Assembly: GCA_020053735.1 (NCBI GenBank)
Contig: JAGVMP010000007.1
Span: 62,001-126,000, forward strand
Direction: 5' to 3'
Origin: Pseudomonadota bacterium
GTDB lineage: Bacteria; Pseudomonadota; Gammaproteobacteria; Burkholderiales; Methylophilaceae
DNA length: 64,000 nt
Made by a program: the position numbers and the translations under genes. Shown here piece after piece: positions 24,343-36,252 of the stretch. Under the pieces are notes generated by a model, which was given only the letters and a program-made list of their open reading frames with translations, was not told the origin of the DNA and made no database searches. Position 1 is the stretch's first letter; every line of letters starts with the position of its first letter.

Positions 24343-25263
24343 TTACATGCTAGGAAAAGATTTGGTTAATATTTCTGCGCCTTTTTCCAGCATAAAATAT
24401 CTAAACGCTTCTGCTGCTTGGGAGGCGTTACGCTTAGCTAGTGCCACCACATGCCAAGTGCGAATAATCGGCGTATCCTGCACGTCCAAAATAGTAAGTT
24501 GCTTATTGGCTAGCTCGTTGCCGATGGTATGCAGTGACAGAAAAGAGATGCCTAGCCCAGCAATAATGGCTTGCTTAATGGTTTCATTGCTCGACATTTC
24601 CATGCTAATGATGGGTGAAATGCGATGTTCGGCAAAATACTTTTCCATCAGTGCACGCGTGCCTGACCCTGATTCTCTGGAAATAATTTCGAAGTTGTTG
24701 AGTGCTTCTGGCGAAACGTTGACTTTTTCTACAAGCGGGTTTTGCGGGTTAGCAACAAATCCATGCGGATGGCTAGCAAATGCTTCTATGCGCGTATCCA
24801 TCTCTTTTGGTGGTTGACCCATAATCGCAATATCCAGCTCACCATCGCGTAGCAACTCAATCAGCTGTTGGCGATTCCTGATTTCGATTTTAATTTGTAG
24901 ATTAGGGTAGTCTTTTTTAAATTCACTCAGCATCTGTGGCAAAAAATATTTGGCTGTGCTGACTGAGCCAATTTTTAGCGCTTTTATCTCGGTACCACGT
25001 AGCCGCTCCATCATATTATTCGCCTCGATGAGTGTGCTAGAAACACGCCGCGCGTAAACTAAAAAGTACTCCCCAGCTGTAGTGAGGGCAATTTTTTTAT
25101 TCTCTCGTACAAACAAAGCTACCCCCATGTCATCCTCCATTTCTTTAATTTGCATGGATATCGCTGGGGCAGAGATGTGCAATTCTTCAGCAGCTCGAGT
25201 AAAGCTCATATGTTTAGTTGCACTTAAGAATATTTTAATTTGACGCAGCGTTAGATTGCGCAT
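24343..25263 (-). CDS. cbbR: CBB-cycle transcriptional regulator CbbR (LysR type)
   Basis: This is a 306-residue LysR-type regulator, divergent from cbbL. The N-terminal helix-turn-helix reads SFTRAAEELHISAPAISMQI (about 20-39), and a substrate-binding domain of normal length follows. Position and orientation are those of CbbR, which activates the cbb operon in response to metabolites such as phosphoenolpyruvate or RuBP. The shared 139-bp region contains T-N11-A type palindromes. Confidence 0.92.
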   Translation of the reverse strand: MRNLTLRQIKIFLSATKHMSFTRAAEELHISAPAISMQIKEMEDDMGVALFVRENKKIALTTAGEYFLVYARRVSSTLIEANNMMERLRGTEIKALKIGSVSTAKYFLPQMLSEFKKDYPNLQIKIEIRNRQQLIELLRDGELDIAIMGQPPKEMDTRIEAFASHPHGFVANPQNPLVEKVNVSPEALNNFEIISRESGSGTRALMEKYFAEHRISPIISMEMSSNETIKQAIIAGLGISFLSLHTIGNELANKQLTILDVQDTPIIRTWHVVALAKRNASQAAEAFRYFMLEKGAEILTKSFPSM

Positions 25264-25276
25264 AGAACTCCAATCA

Positions 25277-25329
25277 TTAAGTAAAACTTAATCAACTATA
25301 AAATAATAATTACTTTACCTTAACATTAA
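25277..25329. promoter_or_regulatory. Candidate CbbR-binding region
   Basis: The cbbR-cbbL spacer contains the palindrome TTAAGTAAAACTTAA (25277-25291), which fits the LysR T-N11-A rule, and a second palindrome TTAACATTAA (25320-25329). The first lies next to the cbbR start and the second nearer cbbL, as expected for recognition and activation sites. Confidence 0.5.
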
Positions 25330-25357
25330 ACACTCTTAAAGTGGGCTTGTGTATTAA

Positions 25358-26893
<1,536 letters not shown>

Positions 26894-26904
26894 GAGAAAT
26901 AATT

Positions 26905-27339
26905 ATGATGACCAACCCGAATGGAATTGTCACACAAGGGCAGTTTTCTTTTTTGCCACCTTTAACAGATACGCAAATTACCGCCCAAATTAAATATGCA
27001 CTTAGCCGAGGCTGGGCACTATCGGTCGAATACACAGATGACCCGCACCCACGCAACACTTATTGGGAAATGTTTGGCGCGCCGATGTTCGATTTAAAAG
27101 ACCCAGCGGGGATTTTGATGGAGGTGAATAACTGTCGCAAAACTTTCCCTAATCACTACATTCGTGTGATGGCGTTTAGCTCAGTGCGTGGTGTAGAGAG
27201 CCCGACCATGTCCTATATTGTGAACCGCCCTAAAAACGAGCCTGGTTTCGGCTTAGTGCGTCAAGAAACCGAAGGGCGTAATATACGTTATACGATTCAT
27301 TCTTACGCGACCGATAAACCAGAAGGCGAGCGCCACTAG
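26905..27339 (+). CDS. cbbS: RuBisCO small subunit, red-type
   Basis: This is the small subunit of the L8S8 RuBisCO. The ATG at 26905 follows AGGAGA by seven bases, giving a 144-residue protein. A longer in-frame extension into cbbL is not used. The core starts [13 protein letters not shown] and contains [19 protein letters not shown]. The C-terminal extension (about residues 113-144) is the beta-hairpin tail found in red-type small subunits. It lies 11 bp after cbbL and three bases before cbbX. Confidence 0.95.
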   Translation: MMTNPNGIVTQGQFSFLPPLTDTQITAQIKYALSRGWALSVEYTDDPHPRNTYWEMFGAPMFDLKDPAGILMEVNNCRKTFPNHYIRVMAFSSVRGVESPTMSYIVNRPKNEPGFGLVRQETEGRNIRYTIHSYATDKPEGERH

Positions 27340-27342
27340 AGT

Positions 27343-28248
27343 ATGACCGATAAAATTGACATTCAAGCGCTATTAGAAGAGTCTCATATTAATGAGGTGT
27401 TGGATGCGCTTGATAAAAATTTAGTCGGTTTAGTGCCGGTGAAGCAGCGCATTCGAGAAATTGCAGCTTATTTGCTCATTACCAAAGCAAGGTTACAGCT
27501 TGGTATTGAGGCAGCTAAACCTAGCTTGCATATGTGTTTTACTGGCAATCCAGGTACGGGAAAAACGACAGTGGCACTTAAAATGGCGGAGATGTTGCAT
27601 CGCTTGGGTTACATTCGGCAGAATCATGTTGTTAGCGTCACGCGGGATGATTTAGTGGGGCAATATATTGGGCATACTGCACCAAAAACAAAAGAGGTGA
27701 TTAAAAAGGCCATGGGTGGCGTACTGTTTATTGATGAGGCCTATTACCTCTATAAGCCAGAAAACGAACGTGACTATGGTCAAGAATCCATCGAAATCTT
27801 ATTGCAGACGATGGAAAATCACAGAGACGACTTGGTGGTCATTTTGGCGGGATATCAAGACCGCATGGGCACGTTTTTTAAATCCAACCCAGGTCTGTCA
27901 TCACGTATTGCGCATCATATTGATTTTCCTGACTATAATGAAGATGAGCTATTGGAAATTACGAAATTGATGAGTGATGCGATGCATTACAATTTAGACG
28001 CGAACGCCTCAAAAGCAATGCAAGAATATATTCAAAGGCGGAAACAGCAACCACATTTTGCTAATGCACGCTCGATACGCAATGCCTTGGATAGGGCGCG
28101 CTTACGCCAAGCGAATCGATTGTTTAATGACGCTATCCAAAATAAAAAACAGGCAACGGCAGCAGATTTATCGCTCATTACCGAAGCGGATATTCGTGCC
28201 TCACGTGTATTTACTAACCACAACATCACAGACAATAAAACAGGGTAG
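27343..28248 (+). CDS. cbbX: Red-type RuBisCO activase CbbX
   Basis: CbbX is a hexameric AAA+ protein that frees inhibited RuBisCO of tight-binding sugar phosphates by pulling on the CbbL C-terminus. The 301-residue protein has Walker [10 protein letters not shown] (68-76), a pore loop YIGHTAP (108-114), Walker [13 protein letters not shown] (125-136) and a sensor region with [14 protein letters not shown]. The start codon lies almost directly at the cbbS stop, so expression is coupled to its target enzyme. Confidence 0.96.
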   Translation: MTDKIDIQALLEESHINEVLDALDKNLVGLVPVKQRIREIAAYLLITKARLQLGIEAAKPSLHMCFTGNPGTGKTTVALKMAEMLHRLGYIRQNHVVSVTRDDLVGQYIGHTAPKTKEVIKKAMGGVLFIDEAYYLYKPENERDYGQESIEILLQTMENHRDDLVVILAGYQDRMGTFFKSNPGLSSRIAHHIDFPDYNEDELLEITKLMSDAMHYNLDANASKAMQEYIQRRKQQPHFANARSIRNALDRARLRQANRLFNDAIQNKKQATAADLSLITEADIRASRVFTNHNITDNKTG

Positions 28249-28263
28249 CCAAAAAAGCGCAAT

Positions 28264-29325
28264 ATGAAAAAAGTTCAAATCAGCCTAGAAAGTTTTTTGC
28301 AAGAGACACATGCCAGTGAGAGTTTGGCTACTTTATTGTGCGCCATAGCCGAAGCTTCACAAGCTATTTCTGCGCTGACTGAAAACGGTGCCATTGAAAA
28401 TAAAGCTGGTGAAAATATTTACGGCAAATTAAATAGTGAAAACGTACAAGGCGAAACGCAGGCCACCCTAGATGTGATTTGCGATAAGATATTTACTAGC
28501 AGCTTGGCCGCGACAGGTTTGGTGGCTGGCATGGTGTCTGAAGAAGTTGATTTGCCGATTGCGGTTAAAGATAAAACTAACAAGGCTGAGTTTTTGGTAT
28601 TTTTTGATCCGCTAGATGGTTCATCCAATGTCGATGTGAATGTGTCGATTGGTTCAATATTTTCTGTATTTAAATCGCCAATTAAAACTGACTTATCTGA
28701 AGCTGACTACCTGATAGCAGGCAAGCAACAAGTGGCAGCCGGCTATGCCATTTATGGCCCGTGTACCATGCTGATCATTACAACAGGCCAGGGTACTCAT
28801 GGTTTTACGCTTAGTCGTGCCAGCAAACAATTTTTGCTGACGCACCCCGATATGCAGGTGCCAGCAGACACCAAAGAATATGCCATCAACTCCAGCAACC
28901 AGCGCTATTGGGAGTCGCCAATTAAGCGCTATATCACCGAGTGCAAAGCGGGTGCAGCTGGGCGGCGCGAGAAAGATTTCAATATGCGTTGGATAGGCAG
29001 CATGGTGGCCGATGTTCACCGTATTTTAACCAGAGGCGGTATTTATCTTTACCCTAAGGATAGCAAAGATAGCGCCAAGCCTGGCCGTTTGCGTTTGATG
29101 TACGAAGCTAACCCGATGGCCATGTTGGTCGAGCAGGCAGGGGGAGCCGCTTCGACCGGTAGAATGCGCATGCTAGACGTGCCACCAGAACACATACACC
29201 AACGCATCCCGATTATTATCGGCTCTAAAAATGAGGTTGAGCATATCGAGCGCTACCATGCAGCTTTTGATAAAGGCACGGATGAGCCTTTCCCGCTATT
29301 TAATGAACGTACTTTTTACAGATAA
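28264..29325 (+). CDS. cbbF: Fructose-1,6-bisphosphatase, class I
   Basis: This enzyme hydrolyses fructose-1,6-bisphosphate (and possibly sedoheptulose-1,7-bisphosphate) in the regenerative part of the Calvin cycle. The 353-residue class I protein has the metal-site acids in VSEEVD, the signature DPLDGSSNVDVNVSIGSIF and the substrate-binding run GGIYLYP with RLMYEANPMAML. It is fourth in the cbb operon, 15 bp after cbbX. Confidence 0.95.
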   Translation: MKKVQISLESFLQETHASESLATLLCAIAEASQAISALTENGAIENKAGENIYGKLNSENVQGETQATLDVICDKIFTSSLAATGLVAGMVSEEVDLPIAVKDKTNKAEFLVFFDPLDGSSNVDVNVSIGSIFSVFKSPIKTDLSEADYLIAGKQQVAAGYAIYGPCTMLIITTGQGTHGFTLSRASKQFLLTHPDMQVPADTKEYAINSSNQRYWESPIKRYITECKAGAAGRREKDFNMRWIGSMVADVHRILTRGGIYLYPKDSKDSAKPGRLRLMYEANPMAMLVEQAGGAASTGRMRMLDVPPEHIHQRIPIIIGSKNEVEHIERYHAAFDKGTDEPFPLFNERTFYR

Positions 29326-29356
29326 ATATACTTAAGGATAGTTACTCGAGGATAGT

Positions 29357-30226
29357 ATGTCTAAAAAATACCCCGTTATTGCAATTACAGGCTCATCTGG
29401 CGCTGGCACTAGCTCAGTGATGGAGAGTTTTGAATATATTTTTAGGCGTGAAAATATATGCGCACAAGTGGTTGAAGGTGATTCAATGCATCGCTATGAG
29501 CGCAAAGAAATGGATGCCTTACTCGAAAAACATCACAAAATCCCCGGCAATTATTTTAGTCACTTTAGTCCAGAAGCCAATGAACTAGCCGAATTAGAGA
29601 ATACCTTTAGCACGTTTGGTGAAACAGGGCGATGTAAAGTACGGAAATATATTCACAGTGATGCTGAAGGCGCGCCTTACAAACAGAGTGCTGGCACGCT
29701 CACGCCTTGGCGCGACAGCGCGGGAGGTGCAGATGTGCTGTTTTACGAAGGCTTACATGGCGGCTATGTAGGCGATGAAGCTAATGTAGCGCAACATGTG
29801 GATTTGCTGGTGGGTGTGGTACCGATTATTAACCTAGAGTGGATACAAAAAATGCATCGTGATCAAAAAGTGCGTGGTTATTCACCTGAAGCTGTTGTAG
29901 ATACTATTCTGCGCCGCATGCCAGATTATGTGCATCACATTTGTCCACAGTTTTCACGTTCTCATGTTAATTTTCAGCGTGTGCCAACAGTGGATACCTC
30001 TAACCCATTTATTTCAAAGCACATTCCCAGCGCAGATGAGAGTATGGTGGTAATTCGATTTGCAGAGCCTAAGGGCATTGATTTCCCTTATTTGCTCAGC
30101 ATGTTGCATGACTCAATGATGTCGCGACCAAATACGCTGGTGGTGCCTGGGGGAAAAATGGGTTTAGCCATGCAGTTGATTTTTACGCCGATGATTTTAC
30201 GCTTGATGCAGTTACGAGATAGATAG
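29357..30226 (+). CDS. cbbP: Phosphoribulokinase, class I
   Basis: This enzyme makes ribulose-1,5-bisphosphate from ribulose-5-phosphate and ATP. The 289-residue length is that of bacterial class I PRK. The P-loop is GSSGAGTSSV (12-21), followed by EGDSMHRYERKEMD with the catalytic acid, and VLFYEGLHGGY. It lacks the regulatory cysteine pair of plant enzymes, and class I enzymes are usually NADH-activated. GGATA precedes the ATG. Confidence 0.96.
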   Translation: MSKKYPVIAITGSSGAGTSSVMESFEYIFRRENICAQVVEGDSMHRYERKEMDALLEKHHKIPGNYFSHFSPEANELAELENTFSTFGETGRCKVRKYIHSDAEGAPYKQSAGTLTPWRDSAGGADVLFYEGLHGGYVGDEANVAQHVDLLVGVVPIINLEWIQKMHRDQKVRGYSPEAVVDTILRRMPDYVHHICPQFSRSHVNFQRVPTVDTSNPFISKHIPSADESMVVIRFAEPKGIDFPYLLSMLHDSMMSRPNTLVVPGGKMGLAMQLIFTPMILRLMQLRDR

Positions 30227-30251
30227 CAGACTGCTATCTGAACGCATTGAT

Positions 30252-30908
30252 ATGGCATTGGTCATGTATGACTTGGATGGTACTTTAATTGACACGGCGA
30301 GTGAAATTGCCTTGGCAGTTAATGCGACATTAATGCAATACGAATTTAACGCTGTGACCGAGCATCAAGTAAAAGCATGGATAGGCCACGGGACTGTTTG
30401 GCTTATGCAACAGGCATGGCCAGATAAGCGCGATATTCATGTACAAGCTACATGGAACAAAGTGATGGAAAACTTTATGCAACACTATAAGCATGTGGTG
30501 GGTACAATGAGTAAGCCATACCCAACTGTATTAGACACTTTAATTAAGTTAAAAAAGCAGGGCATTAAACAAGCGATTGTGACCAATAAAGAAGAGCCCT
30601 ATACCAGCAAAATATTGGAACAACATGATATGAAAGGTTTGTTTGATTTGCTCATTTCTGGCAATTCATTACCTTACAAAAAGCCCGACCCCACTGTGGT
30701 TGGATACTGCTTGGAAGCTTTAGGTGAAACTAAAGAAAATAGCTTGTTTGTTGGCGACTCTGAAATTGATATCACTACTGCAAAAAACGCTGGCGTGACT
30801 TGTTGGGTAGTGCCGTATGGTTATAACGCTGGGCGTGACATTGCACAGGCGAATCCCGATAAAATGATTGATAGCATCAGCAAAGTTTCTGAATTTTTTA
30901 ATCAGTAA
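30252..30908 (+). CDS. cbbZ: Phosphoglycolate phosphatase
   Basis: This enzyme removes phosphate from 2-phosphoglycolate, the product of RuBisCO oxygenation. The 218-residue HAD-family protein has motif I VMYDLDGTLIDT (nucleophile Asp8), the motif II threonine in AIVTNKE, a motif III lysine in LPYKKPDPTVV, and motif IV FVGDSEIDITTA. Its position within a cbb operon supports CbbZ over other HAD functions. Confidence 0.92.
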   Translation: MALVMYDLDGTLIDTASEIALAVNATLMQYEFNAVTEHQVKAWIGHGTVWLMQQAWPDKRDIHVQATWNKVMENFMQHYKHVVGTMSKPYPTVLDTLIKLKKQGIKQAIVTNKEEPYTSKILEQHDMKGLFDLLISGNSLPYKKPDPTVVGYCLEALGETKENSLFVGDSEIDITTAKNAGVTCWVVPYGYNAGRDIAQANPDKMIDSISKVSEFFNQ

Positions 30909-30974
30909 AAGGGTAAACTTTAAAACTTAAATCTTGATTCACATTCAAACAAGAACACACTAAAAGGGTTGTAC

Positions 30975-32039
30975 ATGGCATTAGTTTCATTAAGACAGTT
31001 GCTCGATCACGCGGCTGAGCATCAATACGGCTTACCCGCATTTAACGTTAATAATATGGAGCAAATTCATGCCATTATGCAAGCGGCCAATGAAGTAGAT
31101 AGCCCGGTGATTTTACAGGCTTCTGCCGGCGCTAGAGGTTATGCCGGCGAACCGTTTTTACGTCATTTGGTTGAAGCAGCCATTGAGCAATACCCGCATA
31201 TTCCTTTGTGCATGCACCAAGATCATGGTGCTTCTGCGGCGGTTTGCCAAACGGCATTAAGAAGCGGGTTTTCTAGTGTGATGATGGATGGTTCGCTGAT
31301 GGACGATGCCAAAACGCCTTCCACATTCGATTATAACGTGCAGGTGACGCGCCAAGTGGTGGAAGCTGCGCATGCTGTGGGTGTGTCTGTTGAAGGTGAG
31401 CTGGGCGTGCTTGGCTCACTAGAAACTGGGCAAGCAGGAGAAGAAGATGGCGGCGGTGCAGAGGGTATTTTAAGTGAATCGCAATTGCTCACCGACCCTG
31501 ATGAGGCCGCCGCCTTTGTCAAAGCTACACAGGTAGATGCATTGGCGATTGCCATCGGCACTAGTCACGGCGCTTATAAATTCAGTCGTCCACCCACTGG
31601 CGATATACTTTCTGTAGACAGAATTAGAGCCATTCATGCGCGCATCCCTAACACGCATTTGGTCATGCACGGTTCCTCCAGTGTGGAACAAGAATGGCTG
31701 CAAATGATACGTGAATATGGTGGCCAAATAAAAGAGACTTACGGTGTGCCCGTTTCTGAAATTGTTGAGGGCATTAAAAATGGCGTGCGCAAAATCAATA
31801 TCGACACGGATATCCGCTTAGCCATGACCGCTACCATCCGTAAAGAAATGGTGCATCACCCTGCCGAGTTTGACCCACGTGCATTTCTGAAAGCGGCCAC
31901 GATTGCCGCGAGAAGCGTATGTAAAAATCGCTTTGAGGCATTTGGCAGTGCAGGGCAAGCTTCTAAAATTAAGGTGATTTCTTTAGATAACATGGCATCG
32001 CGCTACGCAAAAGGCGAGTTTGCTGCAATCATCAAATAG
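30975..32039 (+). CDS. cbbA: Fructose-bisphosphate aldolase, class II
   Basis: This zinc aldolase joins dihydroxyacetone phosphate with glyceraldehyde-3-phosphate or erythrose-4-phosphate. The ATG at 30975 is preferred over an in-frame TTG six bases earlier because AAAAGGG lies six bases upstream of it. The product is 354 residues long. Zinc ligands are seen in CMHQDHGAS, the acidic VEGELGVLG and the later histidines in GTSHGAYKF and LVMHGSSSV. The end [16 protein letters not shown] matches the calvin-type subfamily. Confidence 0.94.
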   Translation: MALVSLRQLLDHAAEHQYGLPAFNVNNMEQIHAIMQAANEVDSPVILQASAGARGYAGEPFLRHLVEAAIEQYPHIPLCMHQDHGASAAVCQTALRSGFSSVMMDGSLMDDAKTPSTFDYNVQVTRQVVEAAHAVGVSVEGELGVLGSLETGQAGEEDGGGAEGILSESQLLTDPDEAAAFVKATQVDALAIAIGTSHGAYKFSRPPTGDILSVDRIRAIHARIPNTHLVMHGSSSVEQEWLQMIREYGGQIKETYGVPVSEIVEGIKNGVRKINIDTDIRLAMTATIRKEMVHHPAEFDPRAFLKAATIAARSVCKNRFEAFGSAGQASKIKVISLDNMASRYAKGEFAAIIK

Positions 32040-32078
32040 GCGAACTTAAACCAGCCCAACTAACCCAATGAGTAAAAT

Positions 32079-32849
32079 ATGAGACGTAAATTAGTAGTCG
32101 GTAATTGGAAAATGAATGGGCGTATCGCCCAAAACCAAGCTTTATTGGAAGCTTTGAAGGTGGGCGTGAAAGATTTAAAGCATGCGGATTTTGTAGTGTG
32201 CGTGCCTTATCCTTATATTGCGCAAGCTCAATCGCTACTGCAAGGTTCTAATGTAGCTTGGGGCGCCCAAAATTTATGCGCCAACGAAAATGTAGCGCTT
32301 ACGGGCGCAGTGTCGGCCTACATGTTGACCGATTATGGCTGTCGCTATGTCATCGTCGGCCACTCTGAGCGGCGCATACAGTTTCACGAAACTGACGACA
32401 CGGCCGCAACACGCTTTGATGCAGCTGAGAAAGCGGGTTTAACACCCATTTTTTGCATGGGCGAATCGGCAGATGAACGTGAATCGGACTGGACAGAGTA
32501 TGTAGTTGGGCGACAACTAGATTCGATTATTCGACGCTTTGGAGCGGCTGTGTTAAGTAAGGCTGTATTAGCTTATGAACCTTTGTGGGCCGTAGGCACA
32601 GATATTCCTGCCACTCCAGAACAAGCCCAAAAAGTACATGCATTTATTCGCAATCGTGTGGCAAGATGTGATGCAAATATAGCCAAAAATGTGCAGATTT
32701 TGTATGGGGGCAGTTTAAACCCAAGCAATGCAGCGGCGCTGTTTGCTATGCCAGATATTGACGGTGGGTTGGTTGGGCGAAGCTCGCTTGAAGTAAACAG
32801 CTTTGTAGAGATTTGCAAGGCTGCTAATCAAGAGTGTGTGACGGCATAA
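32079..32849 (+). CDS. tpiA: Triosephosphate isomerase
   Basis: This enzyme interconverts dihydroxyacetone phosphate and glyceraldehyde-3-phosphate. The 256-residue protein has the catalytic lysine in VGNWKMNG, the histidine in YVIVGHSERR, the glutamate in LAYEPLWAVGT and the phosphate loop YGGSLNPSNA. In many betaproteobacteria tpiA stands next to secG and the nuo genes. Here it is built into the cbb operon between aldolase and transhydrogenase genes. Confidence 0.96.
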   Translation: MRRKLVVGNWKMNGRIAQNQALLEALKVGVKDLKHADFVVCVPYPYIAQAQSLLQGSNVAWGAQNLCANENVALTGAVSAYMLTDYGCRYVIVGHSERRIQFHETDDTAATRFDAAEKAGLTPIFCMGESADERESDWTEYVVGRQLDSIIRRFGAAVLSKAVLAYEPLWAVGTDIPATPEQAQKVHAFIRNRVARCDANIAKNVQILYGGSLNPSNAAALFAMPDIDGGLVGRSSLEVNSFVEICKAANQECVTA

Positions 32850-32859
32850 AGGGTGATAA

Positions 32860-34014
32860 ATGAAAACTGACTTAATCATCATTGGTGTTCCTCTCGAAAT
32901 AAAAAGTGAAGAGCGACGCGTGGCTGCGACACCAGAAACTGTAAAAAAAATGATAGGTTTAGGTTGCCAAGTCCGCATACAAAAAGGCGCTGGTGAACGT
33001 GCCAGCATCAACGATGTAGCTTATCAGGCAGTTGGTGCTCAGATTGTTTCTGCAAAAGAGGTGTTTAAAGTCGATTTAATTCTCAAAGTGCGTGCGCTAG
33101 AACCCAGCGAAATCAAAGCCATGCAATCGGGGGCTGTATTAATCGGCATGTTAGAGCCCTTTAATTTGCCACAGCTACAAGTATTAGCAGCACAGGGCAT
33201 TACTGCATTTTCACTGGAAGCGCTCCCTAGAAATTCAAGGGCACAAAGTATGGATGTGCTATCTTCGCAGGCAAATGTGGCAGGTTACAAGGCAGTATTG
33301 CTTGCCAGCCATTTTTACCAACGTTTTATGCCCATGCTCATGACTTCTGCAGGCACGGTGAAAGCCGCGCGGGTATTGGTGTTGGGGGCAGGGGTTGCTG
33401 GGTTGCAGGCCATTGCTACAGCAAAAAGGTTAGGTGCAGTGGTGGAGGCATCCGATGTGCGGCCAGCGGTAAAAGAGCAAATTGAATCACTAGGAGCAAA
33501 GTTTTTAGATGTGCCTTATGAAACTGAAGAAGAAAAAGAGATTGCTGCCGGTGTCGGCGGCTACGCACGACCAATGCCAGCTGCGTGGATGATGCGCCAA
33601 GCAGAGTTAGTCGCACAGCGCGCGGCAGAGGCGGATATTGTGATTACTTCTGCGCTGATTCCTGGCCGAGAGCCACCAATTTTGCTGCATGCGGAAACGG
33701 TAGAAAAAATGAAACCCGGCTCAGTGATTATTGATATGGCAGCCAGGTCTGGCAGCCTGATATTGGGAAACACAGGCTGTGGCAATTGCCCGCTCACTGA
33801 GGCGGATCAAGTGGTGGTGAGGCATGGTGTCACCATCGTTGGTTATACCAATTTGCCCAGCTTGGTGGCCGCGGATGCCTCCGCTTTTTATGCTCGCAAT
33901 ATTTTAGAATTTTTGAAGCTATTAATTTCAGAGGGCAAATTATACTTACCTGCGGATGACGAGTTAGTAACGGCAAGTTTGATGTGCAAAGACGGCCAAT
34001 TAATTAAAAAATAG
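32860..34014 (+). CDS. pntAA: NAD(P) transhydrogenase, alpha-1 subunit
   Basis: This is the soluble NAD(H)-binding domain (dI) of proton-translocating transhydrogenase. The 384-residue protein has RRVAATPETVKKM near the start and the nucleotide fold VLVLGAGVAGLQAIATAKRLGA. The segment SALIPGREPPILL follows, and the mobile-loop region around PGSVIIDMAARSGS is present. The split three-subunit form is that of Rhodospirillum rubrum. It follows tpiA by ten bases, in the same direction as the cbb genes. Confidence 0.95.
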   Translation: MKTDLIIIGVPLEIKSEERRVAATPETVKKMIGLGCQVRIQKGAGERASINDVAYQAVGAQIVSAKEVFKVDLILKVRALEPSEIKAMQSGAVLIGMLEPFNLPQLQVLAAQGITAFSLEALPRNSRAQSMDVLSSQANVAGYKAVLLASHFYQRFMPMLMTSAGTVKAARVLVLGAGVAGLQAIATAKRLGAVVEASDVRPAVKEQIESLGAKFLDVPYETEEEKEIAAGVGGYARPMPAAWMMRQAELVAQRAAEADIVITSALIPGREPPILLHAETVEKMKPGSVIIDMAARSGSLILGNTGCGNCPLTEADQVVVRHGVTIVGYTNLPSLVAADASAFYARNILEFLKLLISEGKLYLPADDELVTASLMCKDGQLIKK

Positions 34015-34041
34015 TGACTGAAAAGAAATAGGAAAGCGCTT

Positions 34042-34407
34042 ATGACCGAATTAATCACCATGCAGAATATTACCATTTTCGTGCTAGCCATTTTTGTGGG
34101 CTATCACGTGGTATGGACAGTGACACCTGCGTTGCATACGCCACTGATGTCAGTGACTAATGCCATTTCGGGTATTGTGATTGTGGGCGCTATGCTGCAA
34201 ACTGTGAGCATTGATGCTGAAACTTTAAATTTAACCAGTATTTTGGGGACAATCGCAGTATTTTTAACCTCGATTAATATTTTTGGTGGTTTTCTAGTCA
34301 CCCGACGCATGCTGGAAATGTTCAAAAAGAAAGAAGCCAAGATTTCAGACTCTAGAGTTTCAGAGGCCAAAGCTTCAGAGCCGAGAGTAGGGAAGTCACA
34401 TAAATGA
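34042..34407 (+). CDS. pntAB: NAD(P) transhydrogenase, alpha-2 membrane subunit
   Basis: This 121-residue protein has three membrane helices, with [20 protein letters not shown]-like residues (here [15 protein letters not shown]) and SGIVIVGAM. These are typical of the first part of the proton channel (dII). The C-terminus carries a hydrophilic tail with two SE(A/P)-type repeats after the last helix. The stop overlaps the pntB start by four bases. Confidence 0.94.
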   Translation: MTELITMQNITIFVLAIFVGYHVVWTVTPALHTPLMSVTNAISGIVIVGAMLQTVSIDAETLNLTSILGTIAVFLTSINIFGGFLVTRRMLEMFKKKEAKISDSRVSEAKASEPRVGKSHK

Positions 34408-35777
34408 ATGTGATTAATCCCAACTTTATCTCGGCTGCCTATTTAATTTCTGCGGTGTTGTTTATATTTTCGCTAAAAGGGCTGGCTTCGCCAACGAGCG
34501 CTCGTTTGGGAAATACGCTGGGGATGGTGGGGATGGCAATTGCTGTCGCGACCACTTTCTTCGTTGGTCACAATCTTATGTTTTCACTCATTGCTGGTGC
34601 GATTGTTTTAGGGGCAATCGTCGGCACTTTGGCTGCAAAGCGTGTGCAGATGACCAAAATGCCAGAGCTGGTTGCGCTAATGCACTCCTTCGTCGGCTTG
34701 TCGGCTGTTTTAATCGCCATTGCCGCCATCTTTAATACTGCTGAGACACATACATCAGTTCAGCGGATTGAGTTGTTTATCGGCGCGTTTATTGGTGCAA
34801 TCACTTTTACCGCTTCTGTGGTCGCTTTTGGCAAGCTGTCTGGTAAATTTGGTGCAAAACCAGTGAGCTTCAAAGGCCAACACTTACTTAACCTGGTACT
34901 GGCCTTACTAATGCTGGGCTTTGGCGCTTTGTATTTCCTGCAAAGCAGCCAAATGGCATTTTTAGTGATGTGTGCTTTGGCGCTGATATTGGGTATCACG
35001 CTGATTATTCCCATCGGCGGCGCAGATATGCCAGTGGTGGTTTCCATGCTCAATAGCTATTCAGGTTGGGCGGCGGCTGGCATTGGTTTTACCTTAAACA
35101 ACCCTGTGCTCATTATCGCGGGTGCGTGTGTGGGTTCATCTGGCGCAATATTGTCTTATATTATGTGTAAAGCCATGAATCGCTCCATTATTGCCGTGAT
35201 GTTAGGTGGATTTGGGGCGGAGGCAAGTGTGGATGCGGCGGCTGGTGAACAAAAAGCGGTGAAGTCAGGCTCTGCAGATGATGTGGCGTTTTTAATGGCC
35301 AATGCAGATACGGTGATTATTGTGCCGGGTTATGGTCTGGCAGTGTCGCGCGCGCAGCACGCCTTGCAAGAACTCACTACCAAATTAATCGCCAAAGGCG
35401 TCAATGTTAAATATGCTATTCACCCAGTGGCGGGGCGCATGCCAGGACATATGAACGTGTTGCTGGCTGAAGCAGATGTGCCATATGAGCAAGTGGTGGA
35501 AATGGAAGATGTGAATAATGAATTTGGCCAGACTGACGTCGTATTTGTCATCGGTGCCAACGATGTTGTGAACCCTGTCGCCAAAAAACCTGGCAGCGCT
35601 ATTTATGGCATGCCAATTTTAGAGGCTTATAAAGCCAAAACCATTATTGTGAATAAGCGTAGCATGGCCGCAGGTTATGCGGGGTTAGATAATGAGTTAT
35701 TTTATTTAGACAAAACCATGATGGTGTTTGGTGATGCAAAACATGTGGTTGAAGCGATTGTGAAAGCAATAGATTAA
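34404..35777 (+). CDS. pntB: NAD(P) transhydrogenase, beta subunit
   Basis: This subunit supplies the remaining membrane helices and the NADP(H)-binding domain (dIII). The 457-residue protein has nine or so helices including [17 protein letters not shown] and [19 protein letters not shown]. The NADP domain follows with [35 protein letters not shown] and [13 protein letters not shown]. The complex uses the proton gradient to make NADPH from NADH, which the Calvin cycle and nitrite/ammonium assimilation need. Confidence 0.96.
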   Translation: MNVINPNFISAAYLISAVLFIFSLKGLASPTSARLGNTLGMVGMAIAVATTFFVGHNLMFSLIAGAIVLGAIVGTLAAKRVQMTKMPELVALMHSFVGLSAVLIAIAAIFNTAETHTSVQRIELFIGAFIGAITFTASVVAFGKLSGKFGAKPVSFKGQHLLNLVLALLMLGFGALYFLQSSQMAFLVMCALALILGITLIIPIGGADMPVVVSMLNSYSGWAAAGIGFTLNNPVLIIAGACVGSSGAILSYIMCKAMNRSIIAVMLGGFGAEASVDAAAGEQKAVKSGSADDVAFLMANADTVIIVPGYGLAVSRAQHALQELTTKLIAKGVNVKYAIHPVAGRMPGHMNVLLAEADVPYEQVVEMEDVNNEFGQTDVVFVIGANDVVNPVAKKPGSAIYGMPILEAYKAKTIIVNKRSMAAGYAGLDNELFYLDKTMMVFGDAKHVVEAIVKAID

Positions 35778-35890
35778 AGACTTCGACTGAGTTTAGATAT
35801 TTGAGCTAGCTTCACAATAACCAGATTTCTTCATGTTTAGTTAATGTCCAAGCCCCCAAATCGCCAAGTCTATTTTAACCATGATGATAG

Positions 35891-35914
35891 AGCCATGTAA
35901 GCATGGCTTTATTA
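35891..35914 (+). terminator. Probable terminator of the cbb-pnt operon
   Basis: A perfect 7-bp stem AGCCATG/CATGGCT with the tetraloop TAAG is followed by a short TTTATT tract. It lies 114 bp after the pntB stop, before the convergent DUF2789 gene. Confidence 0.6.
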
Positions 35915-35952
35915 GGGGGCAAGAATTGGTTAACTCCTGAAAATATATGAAA

Positions 35953-36192
35953 TTAATTTTTTGAATGTAGTTTTGCATTTAGCTGGTCAATAACCTCTGC
36001 CCAATCAGCATCATTAAGAATCTCTTCACGCAAGAAAGAGGCTTGTGCGGACGTCCAAAAAGGAGCGTCAGATAGCAAAATGTTTGTAGCTAATGGGCTA
36101 TGGGTTTGAATGAAGTGTTCAATTGCAGCTTGCTCTGAGGGTAAGCCAAGCTGGGCAAAAAGATTGTTCAAGCTATGAATTGATGATTCCAT
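35953..36192 (-). CDS. DUF2789 family protein
   Basis: This 79-residue protein matches the small DUF2789 family of proteobacteria. Features are an N-terminal SLNNLFAQLGLPSEQAAIEH, a middle DAPFWTSAQASFLREE and a C-terminal DADWAEVIDQLNAKL. It is probably a compact helical cytoplasmic protein without signal or membrane segment. Function is unknown. It diverges from the HAD gene across a 34-bp perfect palindrome. GAGGTAA lies ahead of the ATG. Confidence 0.83.
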   Translation of the reverse strand: MESSIHSLNNLFAQLGLPSEQAAIEHFIQTHSPLATNILLSDAPFWTSAQASFLREEILNDADWAEVIDQLNAKLHSKN

Positions 36193-36252
36193 GATTTACC
36201 TCATCTGCAATGCGTTATTTTTGATTCGATTCGGAGATATAATATTCCAATG

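Noticed and set aside
34328-34402. SE(A/P) repeats in the pntAB tail as a separate protein
   Set aside because: They are in frame with pntAB and end at its stop codon overlapping pntB, so they are only a hydrophilic tail.
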